Of a stretch of DNA of 64,000 nucleotides, positions 8,364-16,862 are shown in pieces. The translations under genes were made by a program, and so were the position numbers. The notes under the pieces were generated by a model. That model ran no database searches, was not told the DNA's origin, and was given only the letters and a program-made list of their open reading frames with translations. Each line of letters opens with the position of its first letter. The first letter of the stretch is position 1. Source of the stretch: Bradyrhizobium rifense (lineage in GTDB: Bacteria > Pseudomonadota > Alphaproteobacteria > Rhizobiales > Xanthobacteraceae); NCBI RefSeq assembly GCF_008123425.1, contig NZ_VSSS01000089.1, positions 1-64,000 on the forward strand, written 5' to 3'.

Positions 8364-9383
8364 ATGCGTGTTTATTACGATCGCGACGCCGACCTGAACC
8401 TGATCAAGGGCAAGAAGGTCGCCATCGTCGGCTATGGCAGCCAGGGCCACGCCCATGCACTCAACCTCAAGGACTCCGGCGTCAAGGAGGTGGCGATTGC
8501 GCTGCGCAAGGACTCGGGCTCGGTCAAGAAGGCGGAGGCCGCTGGCTTCAAGGTGATGGAAGTCGCCGACGCCGCCAAATGGGCCGACCTCGTCATGATG
8601 CTGACCCCGGACGAGCTCCAGGGCGATATCTACCGCGAGCACCTGCACGACAACATGAAGAAGGGCGCCGCGCTCGTGTTCGCACACGGCCTCAACGTCC
8701 ACTTCAACCTGCTCGACCCGCGCGCCGACCTCGACGTGCTGATGATCGCGCCGAAGGGCCCCGGCCACACCGTGCGCTCGGAGTATCAGCGCGGCGGCGG
8801 CGTGCCCTGCCTGATCGCGATCGCCAAGGACGTCTCGGGCAACGCCCATGACCTCGGCCTGTCCTACGCCTCCGCTGTCGGCGGTGGCCGCGCCGGCATC
8901 ATCGAGACCACCTTCAAGGAAGAGTGCGAGACCGATTTGTTTGGCGAGCAGGTCGTGCTCTGCGGCGGCCTGGTCGAGCTGATCAAGGGCGGCTACGAGA
9001 CCCTGGTCGAAGCCGGCTACGCCCCGGAGATGGCCTATTTCGAGTGCCTGCACGAAGTGAAGCTGATCGTCGACCTGATCTATGAAGGTGGCATCGCCAA
9101 CATGAACTACTCGATCTCCAACACCGCGGAGTACGGCGAGTACGTCACCGGTCCGCGCATCGTTACCGCCGAGACCAAGGCCGAGATGAAGCGCGTTCTC
9201 GCCGACATCCAGGGCGGCAAGTTCGCTCGCGACTGGATGCTCGAGAACAAGGTCAACCAGACCTCGTTCAAGGCGACCCGCGCCAAGCTCGCCCAGCACC
9301 CCATCGAGGAAGTCGGCGCGAAACTCCGCGACATGATGCCCTGGATCAAGAAGGGCGCGCTGGTCGACAAGTCGAAGAACTGA
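8364..9383 (+). CDS. ilvC: Ketol-acid reductoisomerase (class I)
   Basis: NADPH- and Mg-dependent enzyme converting acetohydroxy acids to dihydroxy acids, the second common step of Ile/Val synthesis. At 339 aa it is the short class I form. It has the dinucleotide-binding block VGYGSQGHAHALNL near the N-terminus and the Mg-site region (DLFGEQ, FECLHE) in the C-terminal helical domain. The SD GAGG lies 9 nt upstream of the ATG. It is separated from lysE by 132 bp that include a loose inverted repeat (8236-8244 with 8295-8303), so it may have its own promoter or processing site. Confidence 0.97.
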   Translation: MRVYYDRDADLNLIKGKKVAIVGYGSQGHAHALNLKDSGVKEVAIALRKDSGSVKKAEAAGFKVMEVADAAKWADLVMMLTPDELQGDIYREHLHDNMKKGAALVFAHGLNVHFNLLDPRADLDVLMIAPKGPGHTVRSEYQRGGGVPCLIAIAKDVSGNAHDLGLSYASAVGGGRAGIIETTFKEECETDLFGEQVVLCGGLVELIKGGYETLVEAGYAPEMAYFECLHEVKLIVDLIYEGGIANMNYSISNTAEYGEYVTGPRIVTAETKAEMKRVLADIQGGKFARDWMLENKVNQTSFKATRAKLAQHPIEEVGAKLRDMMPWIKKGALVDKSKN

Positions 9384-9397
9384 GGCGGCGATCTCTG

Positions 9398-9426
9398 AAC
9401 GTGGCGCGTCGGTGACGCGCTACGTT
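9398..9426 (+). other. Long hairpin just after the ilvC stop
   Basis: Positions 9398-9410 pair with 9414-9426 to give a 13-bp stem (one G-U pair) with a 3-nt GGT loop, 14 nt after the ilvC stop. No T-run follows, so it more likely protects the 3' end than terminates. The true terminator appears to be the one at 9494. Confidence 0.55.
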
Positions 9427-9493
9427 CGGCACGCGGATGCGAAACAAAAGCTTCGCTCGCCAAACCAAATCTTAAATCTTCACGACTATATCT

Positions 9494-9525
9494 GAGCGAG
9501 ATCGCAAACAGCGGTCTCGCTCTTT
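9494..9525 (+). terminator. Rho-independent terminator of the ilv locus
   Basis: GAGCGAGATCGC (9494-9505) pairs with GCGGTCTCGCTC (9511-9522), 12 bp including one U-G pair, with loop AAACA and a following TTT. It lies in a 519-bp gap between ilvC and the SDR gene. The rest of the gap (9526-9902) holds no convincing gene. It has a 10-bp direct repeat TTTCTCAGAA near 9630-9650 and no clear promoter. Confidence 0.72.
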
Positions 9526-9902
9526 CATCTCGCGCGAAGCATTGCTGCTTCATTCAAATTCTTCGCGAGTTGATGTCCTCTCAGAGCATCAAGAACTGAC
9601 GCTTAAACCACATTCTTGGGTTCGCGTCGTTTCTCAGAACTTTCTCAGAAGTTGCGATTGCCAAAAGCGCTGTGTCCTCAGAGTCTAGGATTCGGCTCTT
9701 CATCTGCGCTCTTATCGCGCGATCAAGCGCGTTTCGCGACGTTCGCACGCCGCTTCATCTTAAGAACCGGCACCCGCTGTGCCTTCTTGCAGTGCGCCGA
9801 GGTCTCGAAAAAGATCGTCGGTGCGCGGCTTGAGAACCGGGCATCATTGCGCTGGAGGGGCCTTCTCCTACATGATCGCGTGGGGCTAAAGGGGGGAAGA
9901 CC

Positions 9903-10754
9903 ATGCGATCTGTCGTCGTCACCGGCGCATCCACCGGCATCGGCTGGGCCATTGCGAAATTTCTGATTGGGCGCGGCTATCGCGTCTTCGGCAGCGTCCG
10001 CAAGCAAGCCGACGCCGACCGGCTGAAGGGTGAGTTCGGCCAAAACTTCACGCCGCTCCTGTTCGACGTCACCGACGAGGCCGCCGTGCTGGCGGCCGCG
10101 CGCCAGGTGCGCGAGGCGCTGGGCGGCAAGACGCTGGCTGGCCTCGTCAACAATGCCGGCGTGGCCGTGGCTGGCCCCGTGCTCGAATTGTCGGCGGATG
10201 ATTTCCGTCGCCAGATGGACATCAACGTCATCGGCCCCGTGATCGCGACGCAGGCGTTTGGACCGCTGCTCGGTGCAGATCCGTCGCTGAAGGGGCCGAA
10301 AGGGCGGATCGTGATGATCAGCTCGGTCGCGGGCAAGAATGGCAATCCGCTGTCGGCGCCCTATTGCGCCTCCAAGCATGCGATCGAGGGCCTGTCGGAG
10401 AGCCTGCGCCGCGAGCTGATGCTGTTCGGCATCGACGTCATCATCGTCGCGCCCGGCGCGGTGAAGACGCCGATCTGGAGCAAGGCCGAGCAGTTCGACA
10501 TGTCGGTCTACCAGAACTCGCCCTATCTCCCCGCGCTCAACAAGGTCATGGCGTTCATGATGAAGCTCGGTGAGACCGGGCTGCCGGCTGAGCGGATCGC
10601 GGAAGTCGTCTTCGAGGCGCTCTCGGCGGCAAAGCCCAGGGTTCGCTATCAGATCGCGCCCGACCGGATGCGGCACTTCATCACGGCCACGCTGCCCAAG
10701 CGAACCGTCGACCGTATCATTGCCAAGCGGCTCGGGCTGCTGCCACAGGGCTGA
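9903..10754 (+). CDS. Short-chain dehydrogenase/reductase (SDR)
   Basis: A 283-aa classical SDR. The cofactor motif TGASTGIG is at residues 7-14, NNAG near residue 83, and the catalytic SS...YCASK has Tyr and Lys four apart in PYCASKHAIEG. It oxidises or reduces an unknown alcohol/ketone with NAD(P). The long C-terminus (PKRTVDRIIAKRLGL) resembles SDRs annotated as retinol-dehydrogenase-like. The SD GGGGGGAAG is strong. The next gene starts 2 nt after its stop. Confidence 0.88.
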   Translation: MRSVVVTGASTGIGWAIAKFLIGRGYRVFGSVRKQADADRLKGEFGQNFTPLLFDVTDEAAVLAAARQVREALGGKTLAGLVNNAGVAVAGPVLELSADDFRRQMDINVIGPVIATQAFGPLLGADPSLKGPKGRIVMISSVAGKNGNPLSAPYCASKHAIEGLSESLRRELMLFGIDVIIVAPGAVKTPIWSKAEQFDMSVYQNSPYLPALNKVMAFMMKLGETGLPAERIAEVVFEALSAAKPRVRYQIAPDRMRHFITATLPKRTVDRIIAKRLGLLPQG

Positions 10755-10756
10755 AC

Positions 10757-11113
10757 ATGCGAAGCATTTTGATCGCAGTCCTTTGCGTCCTCACCACCGC
10801 CGCGCAGGCCGGCGACCAGGGCGATCCGCGGTCCTGCGACGGCTCGACCGCCGAGATGGTCGAATGCCTGAAAGGGCAGACCGCGCAATGGGACAAGCGC
10901 TTGACCATCGCCTATCAGCAGGCGATGAAGAACGCGGCGGACGCGCAGCGCGACCAGCTTCGCGCCGCGCAGCGGCTCTGGATCCAGTACCGCGACGCCA
11001 ATTGCCTCTATTACGGCATGGGCGAGGGCACCATTGCCCGCGTCGATGCCGGCGAGTGCCTGCGCCGGATGACCGAGGCTCGCGCGCGCGAGCTCGAGGG
11101 CCTCGGCCGGTGA
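10757..11113 (+). CDS. Secreted LprI-like (DUF1311) protein
   Basis: A 118-aa protein with an N-terminal signal peptide (MRSILIAVLCVLTTAAQA) and a mature domain bearing four cysteines (SCDG, VECLK, NCLYY, GECLRR) and the AAQRLWIQYRDANC block of the LprI/DUF1311 family. In mycobacteria LprI inhibits lysozyme; for most members, including this one, the function is not established. It starts 2 nt after the SDR gene and is probably co-transcribed with it. Confidence 0.8.
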   Translation: MRSILIAVLCVLTTAAQAGDQGDPRSCDGSTAEMVECLKGQTAQWDKRLTIAYQQAMKNAADAQRDQLRAAQRLWIQYRDANCLYYGMGEGTIARVDAGECLRRMTEARARELEGLGR

Positions 11114-11731
11114 TTATGCTTTGGCGGTCTGCGGGGTCGATCGCGAGGCCATCGCGATCATGCGCAGCGCCATCACCGCGAGCAGCGGAATGAGGAACGC
11201 CGCGTAACCCGGCATCGCCGGCACGCGCTTGCCGAACGACACCATGAACTGGAACCAGAGGTAATAGCCGCCAACAAGGTGCAACGCGCGCCAGGCGCGG
11301 GGCCCGATCAGCGCGGCCGCGCGGTCGAACGAGGTCGCGCTCATGGCGATGATCACGGCATAGCCGATGCCGCCGAAGATGTAGGACGCGGCCGAAGTTG
11401 CCTCCGCAAAGCCGGCCGGATCCATCTTGGCGAAGACGACGATCGCGACCGCATGGATGGCGTGGGAAGCCGCAAAGCTCAAGCCCAGATAGCGCCGGTT
11501 GCGCCGCTGCCAGCGCGTCCAGGCGTTCGGCCATAGCCGCGCCAGTGCCGCGGCACCGAAGGCCAGGCAGAACAGCAGCAGCGAGCTGCGCGCCGTGAAG
11601 CGGATCACCATGCGCACGCCCTCGACCTCGAATTGCCGCATCGAGGCGATCCAGAGGCTCAAGGCAATCAGGCTCAGCGTGAGGACGGCGAGCAGCCGCC
11701 AGCCTTCGAACCAGCTTTGACGTTGCGACAT
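11114..11731 (-). CDS. Ferric-reductase-like transmembrane protein
   Basis: A 205-aa polytopic inner-membrane protein with about six hydrophobic helices and histidines on the membrane faces (SHAIHAVAIVV, RALHLVGGYYLW). This is the pattern of the ferric-reductase/YedZ-MsrQ-like haem-binding membrane domain, but it is weakly conserved and the redox partner is unknown. ATG 11731 (MSQRQSW) follows GGAGGAG; upstream starts would place that SD inside the gene. It is divergent from a TetR-type regulator and shares a control region with two matching palindromes. Confidence 0.65.
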   Translation of the reverse strand: MSQRQSWFEGWRLLAVLTLSLIALSLWIASMRQFEVEGVRMVIRFTARSSLLLFCLAFGAAALARLWPNAWTRWQRRNRRYLGLSFAASHAIHAVAIVVFAKMDPAGFAEATSAASYIFGGIGYAVIIAMSATSFDRAAALIGPRAWRALHLVGGYYLWFQFMVSFGKRVPAMPGYAAFLIPLLAVMALRMIAMASRSTPQTAKA

Positions 11732-11748
11732 GGTGGTCTCCTCCATTA

Positions 11749-11765
11749 TGTAATCATCGATTACA
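11749..11765. promoter_or_regulatory. Palindromic operator 1 (TetR-type)
   Basis: TGTAATCATCGATTACA is a perfect 7-3-7 inverted repeat, 18 bp upstream of the membrane-protein ATG. Together with operator 2 it likely binds the adjacent TetR-family regulator. Confidence 0.7.
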
Positions 11766-11791
11766 TTTCGAGGTGGCACAGCCGTCAACGG

Positions 11792-11808
11792 TGTAATCGC
11801 TGCTTACA
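11792..11808. promoter_or_regulatory. Palindromic operator 2 (TetR-type)
   Basis: TGTAATCGCTGCTTACA is a 7-3-7 inverted repeat with one mismatch and the same TGTAATC half-site as operator 1. Its centre is 43 bp away, about four helical turns. It lies 29 bp before the regulator ATG, so autorepression is likely. Confidence 0.65.
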
Positions 11809-11837
11809 TTCACGTTCGGGTGATGCTAGAAGGCGCC

Positions 11838-12506
11838 ATGCCCGCCCGTCAGACGTCCAAGCCCCAGACTTCAAAACCTCGCGCCCGTCGCCAGACATCC
11901 GCAGCCCGGCCCTATCATCACGGCGATCTCCGCCGCGTGCTGATCGATGCTGCGCTGCAACTGGCGGCCGAGGGCGCCGAGGTGTCCGTGCGCGAGGCTG
12001 CGCGCCGGGCTGCGGTATCACCGGGGGCGCCGTTCCGGCACTTCCCCAATCGCGATGCGCTGATGGCGGCGGTGGCCGAGGAGGCGCAGCGGCGCTTTCG
12101 CGCCGAGATCGAGGTCGCACTGGCGGAAGCGCCGTCGGCCGATCCGCTGGCCCGCTTCCGCGCCTTCGGCATCGCCTATGTGCGCTGGGCGATGCGCAAC
12201 CCCGCGCATTTCGAGATCATCTCTACCGGCCGTTATTTCGCCCACGACAGCTCGGCCGAGCTGACGCGCGACAATGCCGAGCTGGTCGTGCTCACCGAGC
12301 GGATGCTGGCCGCGGCGGCCGCGCAGGGCCTGCTGCGATGGACGGATCTCAAACGCATCCTGATCGCGGGCCGTGCCCTGATCTACGGCTTTGCCCGGAT
12401 GAACCTCGACGGCCATTTTCCGCGCTGGGGCGTGGCGGAGGACGAAATCGAGCCGATGGCGGAGGGGGTGATCGATCTGTTCATCGCGGGGATCGCCAAG
12501 CCCTAG
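11838..12506 (+). CDS. TetR-family transcriptional regulator
   Basis: A 222-aa repressor-type protein. An N-terminal Ser/Lys/Gln tail precedes the TetR DNA-binding domain: HHGDLRRVLIDAALQLAAEG, then VREAARRAAVSPGAPFRHFPNRDALMAAVA, with the helix-turn-helix near residues 45-70. The C-terminal ligand domain is WHG-like (AYVRWAMRNPAHFEIIS). ATG 11838 has AGAAGG four bases upstream; in-frame ATG 11823 and GTG 11820 are alternatives. It is divergent from the membrane-protein gene at 11114-11731, with two matching palindromes between. Confidence 0.85.
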   Translation: MPARQTSKPQTSKPRARRQTSAARPYHHGDLRRVLIDAALQLAAEGAEVSVREAARRAAVSPGAPFRHFPNRDALMAAVAEEAQRRFRAEIEVALAEAPSADPLARFRAFGIAYVRWAMRNPAHFEIISTGRYFAHDSSAELTRDNAELVVLTERMLAAAAAQGLLRWTDLKRILIAGRALIYGFARMNLDGHFPRWGVAEDEIEPMAEGVIDLFIAGIAKP

Positions 12507-12670
12507 CGTGCTCGGCGTGCGGCCTTTCGCCTCCCGCTAACATTAAGCGAAGGTCGGATCGTTACACGCGTTGCTTGTCCGTGACCGTTCAATTACAGTT
12601 TTATGACACGGTGCAGGCTTTCCGGCTGCGCCGAACGCCGCAGGCATCATCGCGCCGGACCAGAAGTTGC

Positions 12671-14392
12671 GTGTCGTCGATGGCGTCCGCGCCCAATTCA
12701 GGTCCTTCCGCCACCACCGCCGTCCTGGCGAGCGTCGCCGCGCTCGGCATCTGGCGGCTGCTCGCGGTTGCCGCGCCGCATTTCGCCGCGCTTGCGCTGA
12801 TGTACGAGACCGAGACCGATTTCGGCTCGCGCCTCTCCTTCCTGCTCGCCTGGGGCATCCTCAACTTCTTCTGGATCACGCAGCTGCGCCGGCCGGCACT
12901 GTCGGGTGCGCTGTCGCTGACCATGGTCGTGGTGCTGGTGCTGCTGTCGCGGCTCAAGCACGACGTCGTTCAGATGACGGTCAACTTCATCGACCTGATG
13001 ATGATCGACCGCGACACGGTCGCCTTCCTGTTCACGATCTTCCCGAATTTGCGCTGGTCGGTGATCGGGGCCGGCCTGGTCACGCTGCCGCTGATGTATG
13101 CGCTGTGGTGGCTCGATCCGTTCCGCATCCGCCGCCTGCCGGCACTCGCCGCGATGCTCGCCTGTCTCGCGGGGTTGGTCGGATATTCCGTCTATCATCC
13201 GGACGAGGCCTGGCGCGGCTATTACGACGACGGCTATCTCTCAAAATTCTTCCGCTCGGGCGTCAGTGCGGTTTCCGACTTCGCGCAGTATGGCTTCATG
13301 GAGTCGGACGCCTCGACCAATGAGCGGCTCAACATGCCGCTGGTCGATTCCTGCCATCCGGCCGGCCGGCGGCCGAACATCATCATGATCCATGATGAAT
13401 CGAGTTTTGACATCCGCGCCGCGCAGGGCGTCAAGGTGCCCGCTGGTTACGGCAGCCACTTCAAATCCTGGGATGGCAAGGAACGCACATTCCTGGCCGA
13501 AAGCAATGGCGGGCCGAGCTGGTTCACCGAATACAACGTGCTGGCCGGTCTCTCCTCGCGCTCGTTCGGCCGCTTTGCCTATTTCGTGACGCGCATTGCG
13601 TCGGGGCGCGTGGAGCGCGGCCTGCCGCTGGCGCTACGCCGCTGCGGTTACGACACCATGTCGCTCTATCCCGCCTATGGCGGCTTCATGGGCGCGCGCA
13701 GCTTTCAGGTGACGACCGGCGTCGAGCGCTTCCTCGACTCCAGGGATCTCGGCGCGAAGGACGTCGAGCCGGACAGCTTCTTCTACGACAAGGCGCTCCA
13801 GTTGATGGGCACGCGGACGCCGAACAAGCCGCTGTTCAGCTTCATCTATCTCGGCGCCAATCATTTCCCCTGGGAGACGCGCTTCCGTCCCGATCTGGTG
13901 CCGAGCTGGCGCGCGCCGGGCAACGTACCATCCATCGACGAATATCTGCGCCGGCAGGCGATGAGCGCCGAGCAATACAAGGCCTTCATTGCGGGCTTGA
14001 AGAAGACTTTTCCGGGAGAGCCTTTCCTGATCGTGCGCTATGGCGATCACCAGCCTGAGTTCGCGCCCAATCTGCTCGAGCCCGGGCTCGACGAAGGCGC
14101 GATCGGCAAGAAGCTCGACGCCTACGATCCGCGCCTCTATGCGACCTATTACGCGATCGACGCCGTCAACTTCGAGCCGGTGAAGAGCGACGCGGTGATG
14201 GACACGATCGACGGTCCCTATCTGCCGCTGGTGATCCAGGAAGCTGCCGGCATTCCGCTCGATCCGTCCTTCGCCGAGCAGAGGGAGATCATGCTCCGCT
14301 GCAAGGGCATCTTCTACGGCTGCAAGGACGGCGCCGAGGCGCGGCGGCTCAACCGATTGCTGATCAATGCTGGGATGATTCACGGGCTTTAG
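12671..14392 (+). CDS. Membrane-anchored sulfatase-fold protein (phosphoglycerol/phosphoethanolamine transferase-like)
   Basis: About 573 aa. Four or five N-terminal transmembrane helices are followed by a periplasmic alkaline-phosphatase/sulfatase-fold domain. That domain opens with NIIMIHDESSFD (first metal-ligand motif), has GGPSWFTEYNVLAGLS where the nucleophilic Ser/Thr is expected, and closes with VRYGDHQPE (second metal ligands). This is the layout of LtaS, OpgB and lipid A phosphoethanolamine transferases; substrate unassigned. Start is GTG 12671 or ATG 12680 and the SD (AGAAG) is weak. The preceding 164 bp show no clear element. Confidence 0.8.
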   Translation: MSSMASAPNSGPSATTAVLASVAALGIWRLLAVAAPHFAALALMYETETDFGSRLSFLLAWGILNFFWITQLRRPALSGALSLTMVVVLVLLSRLKHDVVQMTVNFIDLMMIDRDTVAFLFTIFPNLRWSVIGAGLVTLPLMYALWWLDPFRIRRLPALAAMLACLAGLVGYSVYHPDEAWRGYYDDGYLSKFFRSGVSAVSDFAQYGFMESDASTNERLNMPLVDSCHPAGRRPNIIMIHDESSFDIRAAQGVKVPAGYGSHFKSWDGKERTFLAESNGGPSWFTEYNVLAGLSSRSFGRFAYFVTRIASGRVERGLPLALRRCGYDTMSLYPAYGGFMGARSFQVTTGVERFLDSRDLGAKDVEPDSFFYDKALQLMGTRTPNKPLFSFIYLGANHFPWETRFRPDLVPSWRAPGNVPSIDEYLRRQAMSAEQYKAFIAGLKKTFPGEPFLIVRYGDHQPEFAPNLLEPGLDEGAIGKKLDAYDPRLYATYYAIDAVNFEPVKSDAVMDTIDGPYLPLVIQEAAGIPLDPSFAEQREIMLRCKGIFYGCKDGAEARRLNRLLINAGMIHGL

Positions 14393-14403
14393 TTACTGGC
14401 ATC

Positions 14404-15963
14404 CTAGCGCCCGCCGACCTTCCCCCACAGCCACTTCGCTACTACATCCGGCGATGAATTCGCATCATTGCCGCTGGCGCGCAGATTGGCCTCACGCATG
14501 GTGGCGATGTCGATCTTGCCGAGGAGCGGGCTCAGCGCCGCCTTGAGGCGCTCGTCACCGGTACGCTTCGGCGCCAGCAGCAGGATGGCATCGTAAGGCG
14601 GGATCGCTTGCTTGGGATCGTCGAGCGCCACCAGCTCGTACTTCGCGATCAGCCCGTCGCTGGTATAGCCCGCGATCACGTCGACCTCGCCGCTGGCGAC
14701 CGCCGCATACATGAAATCCGGCTGCATCTGGCGCTGCGCGCTGAACTGAAGACCGTAGGCCTTTTGGAGCGCCGCCCATTCGGGCCGCGAGAAGAATTCG
14801 TAGTCGCCGGCAATCGACATCGTCGATGCGTGGGCGGCGAGATCGGCGATGGTGCGGATGCCAAGCGCGTCGGCGCGCTTCTTCGGCAGCACCAGCGCAT
14901 AGGCATTCTCGAAGCCGAGTTCGCCGAGCAGCGTGATGTCGTCCTTGGCGAGCGCCATCTTCAAATCTGCCACCAGCTCTGCACGCGGCTTGATGTCGGT
15001 GCGGTGCAACTGGTTGGCCCAGAGCGTGCCGGAATAGTCGACATAGAGATCGATGTCGCCGGCCTTCAGCGCCTCGAAGATCACGCTCGAGCCGAGACCG
15101 GACCGTGCCGTGGCGGAGAGGCCGGCTGCCTGGAGGCGGTCCCTCAGCAGGGCCGAGAGCACGTATTGCTCGGCGAAGGTTTTTGCACCGACCACATAGC
15201 CGGACGACGAACGTCCCATCGTCGGCACCAGGGTCGCCGCAACCAGCGCCGCGATGCCGATCGCGCCGAGCCCGGCGCGGAGGCGGCTGCGATTGCGCAG
15301 CCCGCTCTCGATCAGGCCGAGCAGTTGATCGACAGCGAGCGCGAGCAGGGCTGAGGCAAAGCAGCCGAACAGCACGAACACCCAGTTCTGGGTCTGGAGC
15401 CCCGCAAAAATGTAATTGCCGAGGCTGGTCTGGCCGATCGGCGTCGACAGCGTCGCGGTGCCGATCACCCACACGGCGGCGGTACGGATGCCGGCCATCA
15501 TGACCGGCAGTGCCAGCGGAAGCTCGACCATGACCAGCGACTGCCGCTCAGTCATGCCGACGCCTTTCGCGGCTTCGATCAGCGCGGGGTCGATGCCGTT
15601 GAGCCCGGTGATGCCGTTGCGCAGCACCGGCAGCATCGAATAGAGCGCCAGTGCCAGCATCGCCGGCAGGAATCCGAATGCGGAGAAGGAGACGCCGAAC
15701 CATTTCAGCGTCACGGACGCCGCAAGCAGCAGCAGCGGATAGAACAGCGCGAGCAGCGCCAGCCCCGGCACGGTCTGCACGATGCTGGCGAGCGCGAGCA
15801 GGATGGCGCGCGGCGCGGGGCGGTTGCGTGTGAGGATTGCGAGCGGCAGGCTGACGATCAGGCCCAGCGCGAGCGCGGCGAGGCTCACCCGCACATGATT
15901 GCCGAGATAATCGGGCAAGTGCGACAGCGCCTCGCCCCAGCGCGGATCATTCAGGAAGCTCAT
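14404..15963 (-). CDS. Osmoprotectant ABC transporter, permease fused to substrate-binding domain
   Basis: A 519-aa fusion. Residues ~1-215 are an OpuCB/ProW-type permease with the conserved loop ALIEAAKGVGMTERQSLVMVELPLALPVM compressed to the family EAA motif. Residues ~240-519 form an OpuCC/ProX-type binding domain (GAKTFAEQYVLSALL, YVDYSGTLW). The system imports glycine betaine, choline or related quaternary amines in an ATP-dependent manner. The fused form is known in other bacteria. Its ATG overlaps the stop of the ATPase gene by 4 nt (15960-15963), giving translational coupling. Confidence 0.88.
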   Translation of the reverse strand: MSFLNDPRWGEALSHLPDYLGNHVRVSLAALALGLIVSLPLAILTRNRPAPRAILLALASIVQTVPGLALLALFYPLLLLAASVTLKWFGVSFSAFGFLPAMLALALYSMLPVLRNGITGLNGIDPALIEAAKGVGMTERQSLVMVELPLALPVMMAGIRTAAVWVIGTATLSTPIGQTSLGNYIFAGLQTQNWVFVLFGCFASALLALAVDQLLGLIESGLRNRSRLRAGLGAIGIAALVAATLVPTMGRSSSGYVVGAKTFAEQYVLSALLRDRLQAAGLSATARSGLGSSVIFEALKAGDIDLYVDYSGTLWANQLHRTDIKPRAELVADLKMALAKDDITLLGELGFENAYALVLPKKRADALGIRTIADLAAHASTMSIAGDYEFFSRPEWAALQKAYGLQFSAQRQMQPDFMYAAVASGEVDVIAGYTSDGLIAKYELVALDDPKQAIPPYDAILLLAPKRTGDERLKAALSPLLGKIDIATMREANLRASGNDANSSPDVVAKWLWGKVGGR

Positions 15964-16742
15964 GCCGCACCGCTCTGTGGTAGCAGCGCGTTCAGCCGCT
16001 CGACCTGGCGCCGTGGCGTGCGCAGCAGCTCCAGCACATAGGCATCGCTGCTCGTTGAGAGCTCCGACGGCGTGCCCTGTGCGAGCAGCTTGCCGCCGCG
16101 CATGACCGCGATGCGGTCGGCGAGCAGAATCGCCTCCGTCATGTCGTGCGTGATCATCACGGTCGTCAGGCCGAGCCTGCGATGCAGTGAACGATAGTCG
16201 TCCCCGAGCGCATCGCGGGTAAGGGGATCGAGCGCGCCGAACGGCTCGTCCATCAGCACAATGCGAGGTTTTGCTGCCAGCGCCCGCGCCACGCCGACGC
16301 GCTGGCGCTGCCCGCCCGAAAGTGCCTCCGGCAGCCTGTCACGATGGGCGGCACGGTCGAGCTGCACCAGCTCGATCAGCTCGTCGACGCGCGCGGCGAT
16401 CTCGGTTGCGGGTGCGCCGAGCAGCTTTGGCGTGATCCCGATATTGTCGGCGACGCTTAAATGAGGAAACAGCCCGCCGCTCTGGAAGACGTAGCCGATC
16501 CGGCGCCGCAGCGCGACCGGATCGATGTTCTGGACGTCCTCGCCCTCGACCGTGATGGTGCCGCCATCGGCCTCGATGAGCCGGTTGGCAACCCGCAGCA
16601 GCGTCGTCTTGCCCGAGCCCGAGCCGCCGACGATGGCCAGAAACTCGCCGTCGGCGATGTCGAGCGAGACGTCGTCGACCGCCCTGAGGGCGCCGAAGCT
16701 CTTGGTGACGTTTCGGTAGCTGATCGCCGGCTTGGAAGGCAT
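15960..16742 (-). CDS. Osmoprotectant ABC transporter ATP-binding protein
   Basis: A 260-aa cytosolic ATPase with Walker A GGSGSGKTT, Q-loop FQSGGLFPH, signature LSGGQRQR, Walker B RIVLMDEP and switch His in MITHDMTEA. The sequence is of the OpuCA/ProV/YehX type but lacks the C-terminal CBS domains seen in OpuA-type ATPases. ATG 16742 is preferred over TTG 16757; neither has a strong SD. The 120-bp divergent region to the next ABC gene contains the perfect palindrome GCTCGCGCGAGC at 16817-16828, a possible operator for either side. Confidence 0.88.
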   Translation of the reverse strand: MPSKPAISYRNVTKSFGALRAVDDVSLDIADGEFLAIVGGSGSGKTTLLRVANRLIEADGGTITVEGEDVQNIDPVALRRRIGYVFQSGGLFPHLSVADNIGITPKLLGAPATEIAARVDELIELVQLDRAAHRDRLPEALSGGQRQRVGVARALAAKPRIVLMDEPFGALDPLTRDALGDDYRSLHRRLGLTTVMITHDMTEAILLADRIAVMRGGKLLAQGTPSELSTSSDAYVLELLRTPRRQVERLNALLPQSGAA

Positions 16743-16862
16743 CGCGGGTGGGCTCAAGGGCGGGTAAGGGGACGGCCAGCCCCATGCGTAGCACGCTTGG
16801 CCGGTTGATTGAACTTGCTCGCGCGAGCGGCTAAGGCATCAAGCCAAGTTCGGAGGAAACAC

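Noticed and set aside
9616..9966. 116-codon ORF in the ilvC-SDR gap
   Set aside because: No SD, no family resemblance, Cys/Phe/Arg-rich composition, and it runs into the SDR gene in another frame.
11633..12670. Long N-terminal extension of the sulfatase-fold gene
   Set aside because: The extension overlaps the divergent promoter with its operators and the whole TetR gene; protein similarity begins only after 12671.
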